The notes beneath the pieces are model-generated. The model was not told the origin of the DNA. It ran no database searches and saw nothing but the letters and a program-made list of their open reading frames with translations. From Luzula sylvatica (taxonomy: Eukaryota > Streptophyta > Magnoliopsida > Poales > Juncaceae), in assembly GCA_946800325.1 (NCBI GenBank), contig OX326956.1, forward strand, positions 47,291,052 to 47,355,051: DNA of 64,000 nt. The letters run 5' to 3'. Below, one piece after another: positions 24,074 through 38,600 of this stretch. Within the stretch, counting starts at the first letter, position 1. Every line of letters starts with the position of its first letter. The position numbers and the translations under genes were made by a program.

Positions 24074-27000
24074 CAAATTTCACAAACACTAATACAGTTT
24101 CTTTTTCGATTGAAAACAAGATTTTAACACTTTGAGGAGTTCAAATAACGTGTTTTTAGATCATTTGTATCGTATCTTTTACTACCTAACTTTTCATCAA
24201 ATTTCACAAACACCAAGAAAGTTTGTTTTTCGATTCAAAACAAGATTTTAACGCTTTGAGGAGCTCAAATAACATGTTTTTAGATCATTTGTATCGTATC
24301 TTTTACTACGTAACTTTTCACCAAATTTCACAAACACTAAGAAAGTTTGTTTTTCGATTCAAAACAAGATTTTAACGCTTTGAGTAGTTCAAATAACGTG
24401 TTTTTAGATCATTTGTATCGTATCTTTTACTACCTAACTTTTCATCAAATTTCACAAACACCAAGAAAGTTTGTTTTTCTATTCAAAACAAGATTTTAAC
24501 GCTTTGAGGAGCTCAAATAACTTGTTTTTAGATCATTTGTACCGTATCTTTTATTACGTAACTTTTCCCCACATTTCACAACCACTAAGATAGTTTGTTT
24601 TTCGATTCAAAACAAGATTTTAGCGCTTTGAGGGGTTCAAATAAAATGTTTTTAGATCATTTGTATCGTATCTTTTACTACATAACTTTTCACCAAATTT
24701 CACAAACACAAAGAAAGTTTCTTTTTCGATTCAAAACAAGATTTTAACGCTTTGAGGAGTTCAAATAACGTGTTTTTACATCATTTGTATCGTATCTTTT
24801 ACTACGTAACTTTTCACCAAATTTCACAAACACTAAGAAAGTTTGCTTTTCGATTCAAAACAAGATTTTAGCGCTTGGAGGAGTTCAAATAACATGTTTT
24901 TGCATCATTTGTATCGTATCTTTTACTACATAACTTTTCACCTAATTTCACAAACACTAAGAAATTTTGTTTTTCGATTCAAAACAAGATTTTAACGCTT
25001 TGAGGAGCTCAAATAACTTGTTTTTAAATCATTTGTATCGTATCTTTTACAACGTACCTTTTCACCAAATTTCACAAACACTAAGAAAGTTTGCTTTTCG
25101 ATTCAAAACAAGATTTTAGCGCTTTGAGGAGTTCAAATAACATGTTTTTAGATCATTTGTATCGTATATTTTACTACATAATTTTTCACCAAATTTCACA
25201 AACACAAAGAAAGTTTGTTTTTCGATTCAAAACAAGTTTTTAACGCTTTGTGGAGCTCAAATAACTTGTTTTTAGATCATTTGTATCGTATCTTTTACTA
25301 CGTAACTTTTCACCAAATTTCACAAACACTAAGAAAGTTTGCTTTTCGATTCAAAACAAGATTTTAGCGCTTTGAGGAGTTCAAATAACATGTTTTTGGA
25401 TCATTTGTATCGTATCTTTTACTACATAACTTTTCACCAAATTTCACAAACACTAAGAATGTTTGTTTTTCGATTCAAAACAAATTTTTAACGCTTTGAG
25501 TAGTTCAAATGACGTGTTTTTGGATCATTTGTATCGTATCTTTTACTACATAACTTTTCACCAAATTTTACAAACACTAAGAAAGTTTGTTTTTCGATTC
25601 AAAACAAGATTTGAACGCTTTGAGGAGTTCAAATAACGTGTTTTTAGATCATTTTTATCGTATCTTTTACTACATAACTTTTCACCAAATTTCACAAACA
25701 CTAAGAAAGTTTGTTTTTCGATTCAAAACAAGATTTTAGCGCTTTGAGGAGTTCAAATAACATGTTTTTAGATCATTTGTATCGTATCTTTTACTACATA
25801 ACTTTTCACCAAATTTCACAAACACTACGAATGTTTGTTTTTCGATTCAAAACAAACTTTTAACGCTTTGAGGATTTCAAATAACGTGTTTTTAGATCAT
25901 TTTTATCGTATCTTTTACTACATAAATTTTCACCAAATTTCACAAACACAAAGAAAGTTTGTTTTTCGATTCAAAACAAGATTTTAACGCTTTGAGGAGC
26001 TCAAATAACTTGTTTTTAAATCATTTGTATCGTACCTTTTACTACGTAACTTTTCACAAAATTTCACAAACACTAAGAAAGTTTGTTTTTCGATTCAAAA
26101 CAAGATTTTAGCGCTTTGAAGAGTTCAAATAACATGTTTTTAGATCATTTGTATCGTATTTTTACTGCATAATTTTTCACCAAATTTCACAAACACTAAG
26201 AAAGTTTGTTTTTCGATTCAAAACAATATTTTAACGCTTTGAGGAGTTCAAATATACTGTTTTTAGATCATTTGTATCGTATCTTTTACTACATAACTTT
26301 TCACAAAATTTCACAAATACTAAGAAAGTTTGTTTTCTATTCCAAACAGGATTTTAACGCGTTGAGGAGTCCAAATAACGTGTTTTTAGATCATTTCTAT
26401 CGTATCTTTTACTACATAACTTTTCACCAAATTTCACAAACACTAAGAATGTTTGTTTTTCGATTCAAAACAACATTTTAACGCTTTGAGTAGTTCAAAT
26501 GACGTGTTTTTAGATCATTTGTATCGTATCTTTTACTACATAACTTTTCACCAAATTTTACAAACACTAAGAAAGTTTGTTTTTCGATTCAAAACAAGAT
26601 TTTAACGCTTTGAGGAGTTCAAATAACGTGTTTTTAAATCATTTTTATCGTATCTTTTACTACATAACTTTTCACCAAATTTCACAAACACTCAGAAAGT
26701 TTGTTTTTCGATTCAAAACAAGATTTTAGCACTTTGAGGAGTTCAAATAACATTTTTTTAGATCATTTGTATCGTATCTTTTACTACATAACTTTTCACC
26801 AAATTTCACAAACACAAAGAATGTTTGTTTTTCGATTCAAAACAAACTTTTAACGCTTTGAGGAGTTCAAATAACGTGTTTCTAGATCATTTGTATCGTA
26901 TCTTTTACTACATAACTTTTCACCAAATTTCACAAACACTAAGAAAGTTTGTTTTTCTATTTAAAACAAGATTTTAACGCTTTGAGAAGCTCAAATAACT

Positions 27001-29775
27001 TATTTTTAGATAATTTGTATCGTATCTTTTACTTCGTAACTTGTCCCCACATTTCACAAACACTAAGATAGTTTGTTTTTCGATTCAAAACAAGATTTTA
27101 GCGCTTTGAGGAGTTCAAGCAACATGTTTTTAGATCATTTGTATCGTATCTTTTACTACATAACTTTTCACCAAATTTCACAAACACTAAGAAAGTTTGT
27201 TTTTCGATTCCAAACAAGATTTTAACGTTTTGAGTAGTTCAAATGACGTGTTTTTTGATCATTTGTATCGTATCTTTTACTACATAACTTTTCACCAAAT
27301 TTCACAAACACTAAGAAAGTTTGTTTTTCGATTCAAAACAAGATTTTAACGCTTTGAGTAGTTCAAAAAATGTGTTTTTAGATCATTTGTATCGTATCTT
27401 TTACTACATAACTTTTCACCAAATTTCACAAACACTAAGAAAGTTTGTTTTTCTATTCAAAACAAGATTTTAACGCTTTGAGGAGCTCAAATAATTTGTT
27501 TTTAGATCATTTGTATCGTATCTTTTACTACGTAACTTTTCCCCACATTTCACAAACACTAAGATAGTTTGTTTTTCGATTCAAAACAAGATTTTAACGC
27601 TTTGAGGAGCTCAAATAACTTGTTTTTAGATCATTTATATCGTATCTTTTACTACGTAACTTTTCACCAAATTTCACAAACACTAAGAAAGTTTGTTTTT
27701 CGATTCAAAACAAGATTTTAACGCTTTCAGGAGTTCAAATAACGTGTTTTTAGATCATTTATATCGTATCTTTTACTACGTAACTTTTCACCAAATTTCA
27801 CAAACACTAAGAAAGTTTGATTTTCGATTCAAAACAAGATTTTAGCGCTTTGAGGAGTTCAAATAACATGTTTTCAGATCATTTGTATCGTATCTTTTAC
27901 TACCTAACTTTTCACCAAATTTCACAAACACTAAGAAAGTTTGCTTTTCGATTCAAAACAAAATTTTAGCGCTTTGAGGAGTTCAAATAACATGTTTTTG
28001 GATCATTTGTATCGTATCTTTTACTACATAACTTTTCACCTAATTTCACAAACACTAAGAAAGTTTGTTTTTCGATTCAAATCAAAATTATAACGCTTTG
28101 AGTAGTTCAAATGACGTGTTTTTAGATCATTTGTATCGTATCTTTTACTACATAACTTTTCACCAAATTTTACAAACACTAAGAAAGTTTGTTTTTCGAT
28201 TCAAAACAAACTTTTAACACTTTTAGGAGTTCAAATAACGTGTTTTTAGATCATTTTTATCGTATCTTTTACTACAAAACTTTTCACCAAATTTCACAAA
28301 CACTAATACAGTTTGTTTTTCGATTCAAAACAAGATTTTAACACTTTGAGGAGTTCAAATAACGTGTTTTTAGATCATTTGTATCGTATCTTTTACTACA
28401 TAACTTTTCACCAATTTTCACAAACACTAAGAAAGTTTGTTTTTCGATTCAAAACAAGATTTTAACGCTTTGAGGAATTCAAATAACGTGTTTTTAGATC
28501 ATTTGTATCGTATCTTTTACTACGTAACTTTTCACCAAATTTCACAAACACTAAGAAAGTTTGCTTTTCGATTCAAAACAAGAATTTAGCGCTTGGAGGA
28601 GTTCAAATAACATGTTTTTGGATCATTTGTATCGTATCTTTTACTACATAACTTTTCACCTAATTTCACAAACCCTAATAAAGTTTGTTTTTCGATTCAA
28701 AACACACTTTTAACGCTTTGAGGAATTCAAATAACGTGTTTTTAGATCATTTTTATCGTATCTTTTACTACATAACTTTTCACCAAATTTCACAAACACT
28801 AATACAGTTTGTTTTTCAATTCAAAACAAGATTTTAACACTTTGAGGAGTTCAAATAACGTGTTTTTAGATCATTTGTATCGTATCTTTTACTACATAAC
28901 TTTTCACCAATTTTCACAAACACTAAGAAAGTTTGTTTTTCGATTCAAAACAAGATTTTAACGCTTTGAGTAGCTCAAATAACTTGTTTTTAAATCATTT
29001 GTATCGTATCTTTTACAACGTAACTTTTCACCAAATTTCACAAACACTAAGAAAGTTTGATTTTCGATTCAAAACAAGATTTTAGCGCTTTGAGGAGTTC
29101 AAATAACATGTTTTTAGATCATTTGTATCGTATCTTTTACTACGTAACTTTTCCCCACATTTCACAAACACTAAGATAGTTTGTTTTTCGATTCAAAACA
29201 AGATTTTAACGCTTTGAGGAGCTCAAATAACTTGTTTTTAGATCATTTATATCGTATCTTTTACTACGTAACTTTTCACCAAATTTCACAAACACTAAGA
29301 AAGTTTGTTTTTCGATTCAAAACAAGATTTTAACGCTTTCAGGAGTTCAAATAACGTGTTTTTAGATCATTTATATCGTATCTTTTACTACGTAACTTTT
29401 CACCAAATTTCACAAACACTAAGAAAGTTTGATTTTCGATTCAAAACAAGATTTTAGCGCTTTGAGGAGTTCAAATAACATGTTTTCAGATCATTTGTAT
29501 CGTATCTTTTACTACCTAACTTTTCACCAAATTTCACAAACACTAAGAAAGTTTGCTTTTCGATTCAAAACAAAATTTTAGCGCTTTGAGGAGTTCAAAT
29601 AACATGTTTTCAGATCATTTGTATCGTATCTTTTACTACCTAACTTTTCACCAAATTTCACAAACACTAAGAAAGTTTGCTTTTCGATTCAAAACAAAAT
29701 TTTAGCGCTTTGAGGAGTTCAAATAACATGTTTTTGGATCATTTGTATCGTATCTTTTACTACATAACTTTTCAC
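24074..29775 (+). repeat. Array B unit B2, 46 monomers
   Basis: The distance from this marker to the next at 29776 is 5,702 bp: 46 x 124 = 5,704 minus two bases. The two missing bases are 1-bp deletions near 26160 (CGTATTTTTACTGC) and 26334 (TTTGTTTTCTATTCC). The TTTACATC variant at 24778 recurs at 30480, again 5,702 bp on, so long stretches of B2 and B3 are direct copies. Between the two deletions the satellite is briefly open in one frame (26206-26481). Confidence 0.84.
26206..26481 (+). other. Chance open frame across satellite monomers
   Basis: A 91-codon frame opens with TTG, not ATG, and spans two and a bit monomers. It stays open because two 1-bp changes in the T runs of this part shift the frame past the usual stops. 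The predicted peptide is simply two degenerate copies of the translated monomer (the YRIFYYITFH segment appears twice) with no signal, domain or start context. An identical frame lies at 31908-32183. I regard it as non-coding. Confidence 0.75.
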
Positions 29776-32700
29776 CAAATTTCACAAACACTAATACAGT
29801 TTCTTTTTCGATTGAAAACAAGATTTTAACACTTTGAGGAGTTCAAATAACGTGTTTTTAGATCATTTGTATCGTATCTTTTACTACCTAACTTTTCATC
29901 AAATTTCACAAACACCAAGAAAGTTTGTTTTTCGATTCAAAACAAGATTTTAACGCTTTGAGGAGCTCAAATAACATGTTTTTAGATCATTTGTATCGTA
30001 TCTTTTACTACGTAACTTTTCACCAAATTTCACAAACACTAAGAAAGTTTGTTTTTCGATTCAAAACAAGATTTTAACGCTTTGAGTAGTTCAAATAACG
30101 TGTTTTTAGATCATTTGTATCGTATCTTTTACTACCTAACTTTTCATCAAATTTCACAAACACCAAGAAAGTTTGTTTTTCTATTCAAAACAAGATTTTA
30201 ACGCTTTGAGGAGCTCAAATAACTTGTTTTTAGATCATTTGTACCGTATCTTTTATTACGTAACTTTTCCCCACATTTCACAACCACTAAGATAGTTTGT
30301 TTTTCGATTCAAAACAAGATTTTAGCGCTTTGAGGGGTTCAAATAAAATGTTTTTAGATCATTTGTATCGTATCTTTTACTACATAACTTTTCACCAAAT
30401 TTCACAAACACAAAGAAAGTTTCTTTTTCGATTCAAAACAAGATTTTAACGCTTTGAGGAGTTCAAATAACGTGTTTTTACATCATTTGTATCGTATCTT
30501 TTACTACGTAACTTTTCACCAAATTTCACAAACACTAAGAAAGTTTGCTTTTCGATTCAAAACAAGATTTTAGCGCTTTGAGGAGTTCAAATAACATGTT
30601 TTTGGATCATTTGTATCGTATCTTTTACTACATAACTTTTCACCTAATTTCACAAACACTAAGAAATTTTGTTTTTCGATTCAAAACAAGATTTTAACGC
30701 TTTGAGGAGTTCAAATGACGTGTTTTTAGATCATTTGTATCGTATCTTTTACAACGTACCTTTTCACCAAATTTCACAAACACTAAGAAAGTTTGCTTTT
30801 CGATTCAAAACAAACTTTTAACACTTTTAGGAGTTCAAATAACATGTTTTTAGATCATTTGTATCGTATATTTTACTACATAATTTTTCACCAAATTTCA
30901 CAAACACAAAGAAAGTTTGTTTTTCGATTCAAAACAAGTTTTTAACGCTTTGTGGAGCTCAAATAACTTGTTTTTAGATCATTTGTATCGTATCTTTTAC
31001 TACGTAACTTTTCACCAAATTTCACAAACACCAAGAAAGTTTGTTTTTCGATTCAAAACAAGATTTTAGCGCTTTGAGGAGTTCAAATAACATGTTTTTG
31101 GATCATTTGTATCGTATCTTTTACTACATAACTTTTCACCAAATTTCACAAACACTAAGAATGTTTGTTTTTCGATTCAAAACAAATTTTTAACGCTTTG
31201 AGTAGTTCAAATGACGTGTTTTTGGATCATTTGTATCGTATCTTTTACTACATAACTTTTCACCAAATTTTACAAACACTAAGAAAGTTTGTTTTTCGAT
31301 TCAAAACAAGATTTGAACGCTTTGAGGAGTTCAAATAACGTGTTTTTAGATCATTTTTATCGTATCTTTTACTACATAACTTTTCACCAAATTTCACAAA
31401 CACTAAGAAAGTTTGTTTTTCGATTCAAAACAAGATTTTAGCGCTTTGAGGAGTTCAAATAACATGTTTTTAGATCATTTGTATCGTATCTTTTACTACA
31501 TAACTTTTCACCAAATTTCACAAACACTACGAATGTTTGTTTTTCGATTCAAAACAAACTTTTAACGCTTTGAGGATTTCAAATAACGTGTTTTTAGATC
31601 ATTTTTATCGTATCTTTTACTACATAAATTTTCACCAAATTTCACAAACACAAAGAAAGTTTGTTTTTCGATTCAAAACAAGATTTTAACGCTTTGAGGA
31701 GCTCAAATAACTTGTTTTTAAATCATTTGTATCGTACCTTTTACTACGTAACTTTTCACAAAATTTCACAAACACTAAGAAAGTTTGTTTTTCGATTCAA
31801 AACAAGATTTTAGCGCTTTGAAGAGTTCAAATAACATGTTTTTAGATCATTTGTATCGTATTTTTACTGCATAATTTTTCACCAAATTTCACAAACACTA
31901 AGAAAGTTTGTTTTTCGATTCAAAACAATATTTTAACGCTTTGAGGAGTTCAAATATACTGTTTTTAGATCATTTGTATCGTATCTTTTACTACATAACT
32001 TTTCACAAAATTTCACAAATACTAAGAAAGTTTGTTTTCTATTCCAAACAGGATTTTAACGCGTTGAGGAGTCCAAATAACGTGTTTTTAGATCATTTCT
32101 ATCGTATCTTTTACTACATAACTTTTCACCAAATTTCACAAACACTAAGAATGTTTGTTTTTCGATTCAAAACAACATTTTAACGCTTTGAGTAGTTCAA
32201 ATGACGTGTTTTTAGATCATTTGTATCGTATCTTTTACTACATAACTTTTCACCAAATTTTACAAACACTAAGAAAGTTTGTTTTTCGATTCAAAACAAG
32301 ATTTTAACGCTTTGAGGAGTTCAAATAACGTGTTTTTAAATCATTTTTATCGTATCTTTTACTACATAACTTTTCACCAAATTTCACAAACACTCAGAAA
32401 GTTTGTTTTTCGATTCAAAACAAGATTTTAGCACTTTGAGGAGTTCAAATAACATTTTTTTAGATCATTTGTATCGTATCTTTTACTACATAACTTTTCA
32501 CCAAATTTCACAAACACAAAGAATGTTTGTTTTTCGATTCAAAACAAACTTTTAACGCTTTGAGGAGTTCAAATAACGTGTTTCTAGATCATTTGTATCG
32601 TATCTTTTACTACATAACTTTTCACCAAATTTCACAAACACTAAGAAAGTTTGTTTTTCTATTTAAAACAAGATTTTAACGCTTTGAGAAGCTCAAATAA

Positions 32701-35601
32701 CTTATTTTTAGATAATTTGTATCGTATCTTTTACTTCGTAACTTGTCCCCACATTTCACAAACACTAAGATAGTTTGTTTTTCGATTCAAAACAAGATTT
32801 TAGCGCTTTGAGGAGTTCAAGCAACATGTTTTTAGATCATTTGTATCGTATCTTTTACTACATAACTTTTCACCAAATTTCACAAACACTAAGAAAGTTT
32901 GTTTTTCGATTCCAAACAAGATTTTAACGCTTTGAGTAGTTCAAATGACGTGTTTTTTGATCATTTGTATCGTATCTTTTACTACATAACTTTTCACCAA
33001 ATTTCACAAACACTAAGAAAGTTTGTTTTTCGATTCAAAACAAGATTTTAACGCTTTGAGTAGTTCAAAAAATGTGTTTTTAGATCATTTGTATCGTATC
33101 TTTTACTACATAACTTTTCACCAAATTTCACAAACACTAAGAAAGTTTGTTTTTCTATTCAAAACAAGATTTTAACGCTTTGAGGAGCTCAAATAATTTG
33201 TTTTTAGATCATTTGTATCGTATCTTTTACTACGTAACTTTTCCCCACATTTCACAAACACTAAGATAGTTTGTTTTTCGATTCAAAACAAGATTTTAAC
33301 GCTTTGAGGAGCTCAAATAACTTGTTTTTAGATCATTTATATCGTATCTTTTACTACGTAACTTTTCACCAAATTTCACAAACACTAAGAAAGTTTGTTT
33401 TTCGATTCAAAACAAGATTTTAACGCTTTCAGGAGTTCAAATAACGTGTTTTTAGATCATTTATATCGTATCTTTTACTACGTAACTTTTCACCAAATTT
33501 CACAAACACTAAGAAAGTTTGATTTTCGATTCAAAACAAGATTTTAGCGCTTTGAGGAGTTCAAATAACATGTTTTCAGATCATTTGTATCGTATCTTTT
33601 ACTACCTAACTTTTCACCAAATTTCACAAACACTAAGAAAGTTTGCTTTTCGATTCAAAACAAAATTTTAGCGCTTTGAGGAGTTCAAATAACATGTTTT
33701 TGGATCATTTGTATCGTATCTTTTACTACATAACTTTTCACCTAATTTCACAAACACTAAGAAAGTTTGTTTTTCGATTCAAATCAAAATTATAACGCTT
33801 TGAGTAGTTCAAATGACGTGTTTTTAGATCATTTGTATCGTATCTTTTACTACATAACTTTTCACCAAATTTTACAAACACTAAGAAAGTTTGTTTTTCG
33901 ATTCAAAACAAACTTTTAACACTTTTAGGAGTTCAAATAACGTGTTTTTAGATCATTTTTATCGTATCTTTTACTACAAAACTTTTCACCAAATTTCATA
34001 AACACTAATACAGTTTGTTTTTCGATTCAAAACAAGATTTTAACACTTTGAGGAGTTCAAATAACGTGTTTTTAGATCATTTGTATCGTATCTTTTACTA
34101 CATAACTTTTCACCAATTTTCACAAACACTAAGAAAGTTTGTTTTTCGATTCAAAACAAGATTTTAACGCTTTGAGGAATTCAAATAACGTGTTTTTAGA
34201 TCATTTGTATCGTATCTTTTACTACGTAACTTTTCACCAAATTTCACAAACACTAAGAAAGTTTGCTTTTCGATTCAAAACAAGAATTTAGCGCTTGGAG
34301 GAGTTCAAATAACATGTTTTTGGATCATTTGTATCGTATCTTTTACTACATAACTTTTCACCTAATTTCACAAACCCTAATAAAGTTTGTTTTTCGATTC
34401 AAAACACACTTTTAACGCTTTGAGGAATTCAAATAACGTGTTTTTAGATCATTTTTATCGTATCTTTTACTACATAACTTTTCACCAAATTTCACAAACA
34501 CTAATACAGTTTGTTTTTCAATTCAAAACAAGATTTTAACACTTTGAGGAGTTCAAATAACGTGTTTTTAGATCATTTGTATCGTATCTTTTACTACATA
34601 ACTTTTCACCAATTTTCACAAACACTAAGAAAGTTTGTTTTTCGATTCAAAACAAGATTTTAACGCTTTGAGTAGCTCAAATAACTTGTTTTTAAATCAT
34701 TTGTATCGTATCTTTTACAACGTAACTTTTCACCAAATTTCACAAACACTAAGAAAGTTTGATTTTCGATTCAAAACAAGATTTTAGCGCTTTGAGGAGT
34801 TCAAATAACATGTTTTTAGATCATTTGTATCGTATCTTTTACTACGTAACTTTTCCCCACATTTCACAAACACTAAGATAGTTTGTTTTTCGATTCAAAA
34901 CAAGATTTTAACGCTTTGAGGAGCTCAAATAACTTGTTTTTAGATCATTTATATCGTATCTTTTACTACGTAACTTTTCACCAAATTTCACAAACACTAA
35001 GAAAGTTTGTTTTTCGATTCAAAACAAGATTTTAACGCTTTCAGGAGTTCAAATAACGTGTTTTTAGATCATTTATATCGTATCTTTTACTACGTAACTT
35101 TTCACCAAATTTCACAAACACTAAGAAAGTTTGATTTTCGATTCAAAACAAGATTTTAGCGCTTTGAGGAGTTCAAATAACATGTTTTCAGATCATTTGT
35201 ATCGTATCTTTTACTACCTAACTTTTCACCAAATTTCACAAACACTAAGAAAGTTTGCTTTTCGATTCAAAACAAAATTTTAGCGCTTTGAGGAGTTCAA
35301 ATAACATGTTTTTGGATCATTTGTATCGTATCTTTTACTACATAACTTTTCACCTAATTTCACAAACACTAAGAAAGTTTGTTTTTCGATTCAAATCAAA
35401 ATTATAACGCTTTGAGTAGTTCAAATGACGTGTTTTTAGATCATTTGTATCGTATCTTTTACTACATAACTTTTCACCAAATTTTACAAACACTAAGAAA
35501 GTTTGTTTTTCGATTCAAAACAAACTTTTAACACTTTTAGGAGTTCAAATAACGTGTTTTTAGATCATTTTTATCGTATCTTTTACTACATAACTTTTCA
35601 C
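29776..35601 (+). repeat. Array B unit B3, 47 monomers
   Basis: The marker at 29776 and the next at 35602 are 5,826 bp apart, 47 x 124 minus two. The same two 1-bp deletions as in B2 are present (near 31861 and 32036), so they predate the duplication. Most of the unit repeats B2 at 5,702 bp. It departs at a few mosaic monomers, for example near 30700-30840 (AACACTTTTAGGAG joined to AACATG), and near the right end, where monomers with CACCTAATTTC, AAAATTATAACGC and CTTTTAGGAG replace the repeated TTTTCAGATC monomer of B2. This looks like gene conversion or unequal exchange. Confidence 0.82.
31908..32183 (+). other. Duplicate of the chance open frame
   Basis: Identical 91-codon translation to 26206-26481, 5,702 bp downstream, present because the whole higher-order unit was duplicated. 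The identity reflects the recent duplication rather than protein-level selection. It also begins with TTG and is treated as non-coding. Confidence 0.75.
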
Positions 35602-38600
35602 CAAATTTCACAAACACTAATACAGTTTCTTTTTCGATTGAAAACAAGATTTTAACACTTTGAGGAGTTCAAATAACGTGTTTTTAGATCATTTGTATCG
35701 TATCTTTTACTACCTAACTTTTCATCAAATTTCACAAACACCAAGAAAGTTTGTTTTTCGATTCAAAACAAGATTTTAACGCTTTGAGGAGCTCAAATAA
35801 CATGTTTTTAGATCATTTGTATCGTATCTTTTACTACGTAACTTTTCACCAAATTTCACAAACACTAAGAAAGTTTGTTTTTCGATTCAAAACAAGATTT
35901 TAACGCTTTGAGTAGTTCAAATAACGTGTTTTTAGATCATTTGTATCGTATCTTTTACTACCTAACTTTTCATCAAATTTCACAAACACCAAGAAAGTTT
36001 GTTTTTCGATTCAAAACAAGATTTTAACGCTTTGAGTAGTTCAAATAACATGTTTTTAGATCATTTGTATCGTATCTTTTACTACATAACTTTTTACGAA
36101 ATTTTACAAACACTAAGAAAGTTTGTTTTTCGATTCAAAACAAACTTTTAACGCTTTGAGGAGTTCAAATAATGTGATTTTAGATCATTTTTATCGTATC
36201 TTTTACTACATAACTTTTAACCAAATTTCACAAACACCAAGAAAGTTTGTTTTTCGATTCAAAACAAGATTTTAACACTTTGAGGAGTTCAAATAACGTG
36301 TTTTTAGATCATTTGTATCGTATCTTTTACTACATAACTTTTCACCAAATTTCACAAACACTAAGAAAGTTTGTTTTTCTATTCAAAACAAGATTTTAAC
36401 ACTTTGAGGAGCTCAAATAACTTATATTTAGATAATTTGTATCGTATATTTTACTACGTAACTTTTCCCCACATTTCACAAACACTAAGATAGTTTGTTT
36501 TTCAATTCAAAACAAGATTTTAGCGCTTTGAGGAGTTCAAATAACATGTTTTTAGATCATTTGTATCGTATCTTTTACTACATAACTTTTCACCAAATTT
36601 CACAAACACAAAGAAAGTTTGTTTTTCGATTCTAAACAAGATTTTAACGCTTTGAGGAGTTCCAATAACGAGTTTTTAGATCATTTGTATCGTATCTTTT
36701 ACTACGTAACTTTTCACCAAATTTCACAAACACTAAGAAAGTTTGCTTTTCGATTCAAAACAAGATTTTAGCGCTTTGAGGAGTTCAAATAACATGTTTT
36801 TGGATCATTTGTATCGTATCTTTTACAACATAACTTTTCACCTAATTTCACAAACACTAAGAAATTTTGTTTTTCGATTCAAAACAAAATTTTAAAGCTT
36901 TGAGTAGTTCAAATGACGTGTTTTTAGATCATTTGTATCGTATCTTTTACTACATAACTTTTTACGAAATTTTACAAACACTAAGAAAGTTTGTTTTTCG
37001 ATTCAAAACAAACTTTTAACGCTTTGAGGAGTTCAAATAATGTGATTTTAGATCATTTTTATCGTATCTTTTACTACATAACTTTTAACCAAATTTCACA
37101 AACACTAATAATGTTTGTTTTTCGATTCAAAACAAGATTTTAACACTTTGAGGAGTTCAAATGACGTGTTTTTAGACCATTTGTATCGTATCTTTTACTA
37201 CGTAACTTTTCACCAAATTTCACAAACACTAAGAAAGTTTGTTTTCCGATTCAAAACAAGATTTTAACGCTTTGAGGAGCTCAAATAACGTGTTTTTAGA
37301 TCATTTGTATCGTATCCTTTACTACATAACTTTTCACCAAATTTCACAAACAGTAAGAAAGTTTGCTTTTCGATTCAAAACAAGATTTTAACGCTTTGAG
37401 TAGTTCAAATAACGTGTTTTTAGATCATTTGTATCGTATCTTTTACTACATAACTTTTCACCAAATTTCACAAACACTAAGAAAGTTTGTTTTTCGATTC
37501 AAAACAAGATTTTAACGCTTTCAGTAGTTCAAATAACGTGTTTTTAGATCATTTGTATCGTATCTTTTACTACATAACTTTTCACCAAATTTCACAAACA
37601 CTAAGAAAGTTTGTTTTTCTATTCAAAACAAGATTTTAACGCTTTGAGGAGCTCAAATAACTTGTTTTTAGATCATTTGTACCGTATCTTTTATTACGTA
37701 ACTTTTCCCCACATTTCACAACCACTAAGATAGTTTGTTTTTCGATTCAAAACAAGATTTTAGCGCTTTGAGGGGTTCAAATAAAATGTTTTTAGATCAT
37801 TTGTATCGTATCTTTTACTACATAACTTTTCACCAAATTTCACAAACACAAAGAAAGTTTCTTTTTCGATTCAAAACAAGATTTTAACGCTTTGAGGAGT
37901 TCAAATAACGTGTTTTTACATCATTTGTATCGTATCTTTTACTACGAAACTTTTCACCAAATTTCACAAACACTAAGAAAGTTTGCTTTTCGATTCAAAA
38001 CAAGATTTTAGCGCTTGGAGGAGTTCAAATAACATGTTTTTGCATCATTTGTATCGTATCTTTTACTACATAACTTTTCACCTAATATCACAAACACTAA
38101 GAAATTTTGTTTTTCGATTCAATACAAGATTTTAACGCTTTGAGGAGCTCGAATAACTTGTTTTTAAATCATTTGTATCGTATCTTTTACAACGTACCTT
38201 TTCACCAAATTTCACAAACACTAAGAAAGTTTGCTTTTCGATTCAAAACAAGATTTTAGCGCTTTGAGGAGTTCAAATAACATGTTTTTAGATCATTTGT
38301 ATCGTATATTTTACTACATAATTTTTCACCAAATTTCACAAACACAAAGAAAGTTTGTTTTTCGATTCAAAACAAGTTTTTAACGCTTTGTGGAGCTCAA
38401 ATAACTTGTTTTTAGATCATTTGTATCGTATCTTTTACTACGTAACTTTTCACCAAATTTCACAAACACTAAGAAAGTTTGCTTTTCGATTCAAAACAAG
38501 ATTTTAGCGCTTTGAGGAGTTCAAATAACATGTTTTTGGATCATTTGTATCGTATCTTTTACTACATAACTTTTCACCAAATTTCACAAACACTAAGAAT

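Noticed and set aside
26206..26481. Duplicated 91-aa protein gene (also at 31908-32183)
   Set aside because: The start codon is TTG, the peptide is the monomer translated about twice, and identity is explained by duplication of the DNA unit. Two 1-bp deletions only happen to keep the frame open.
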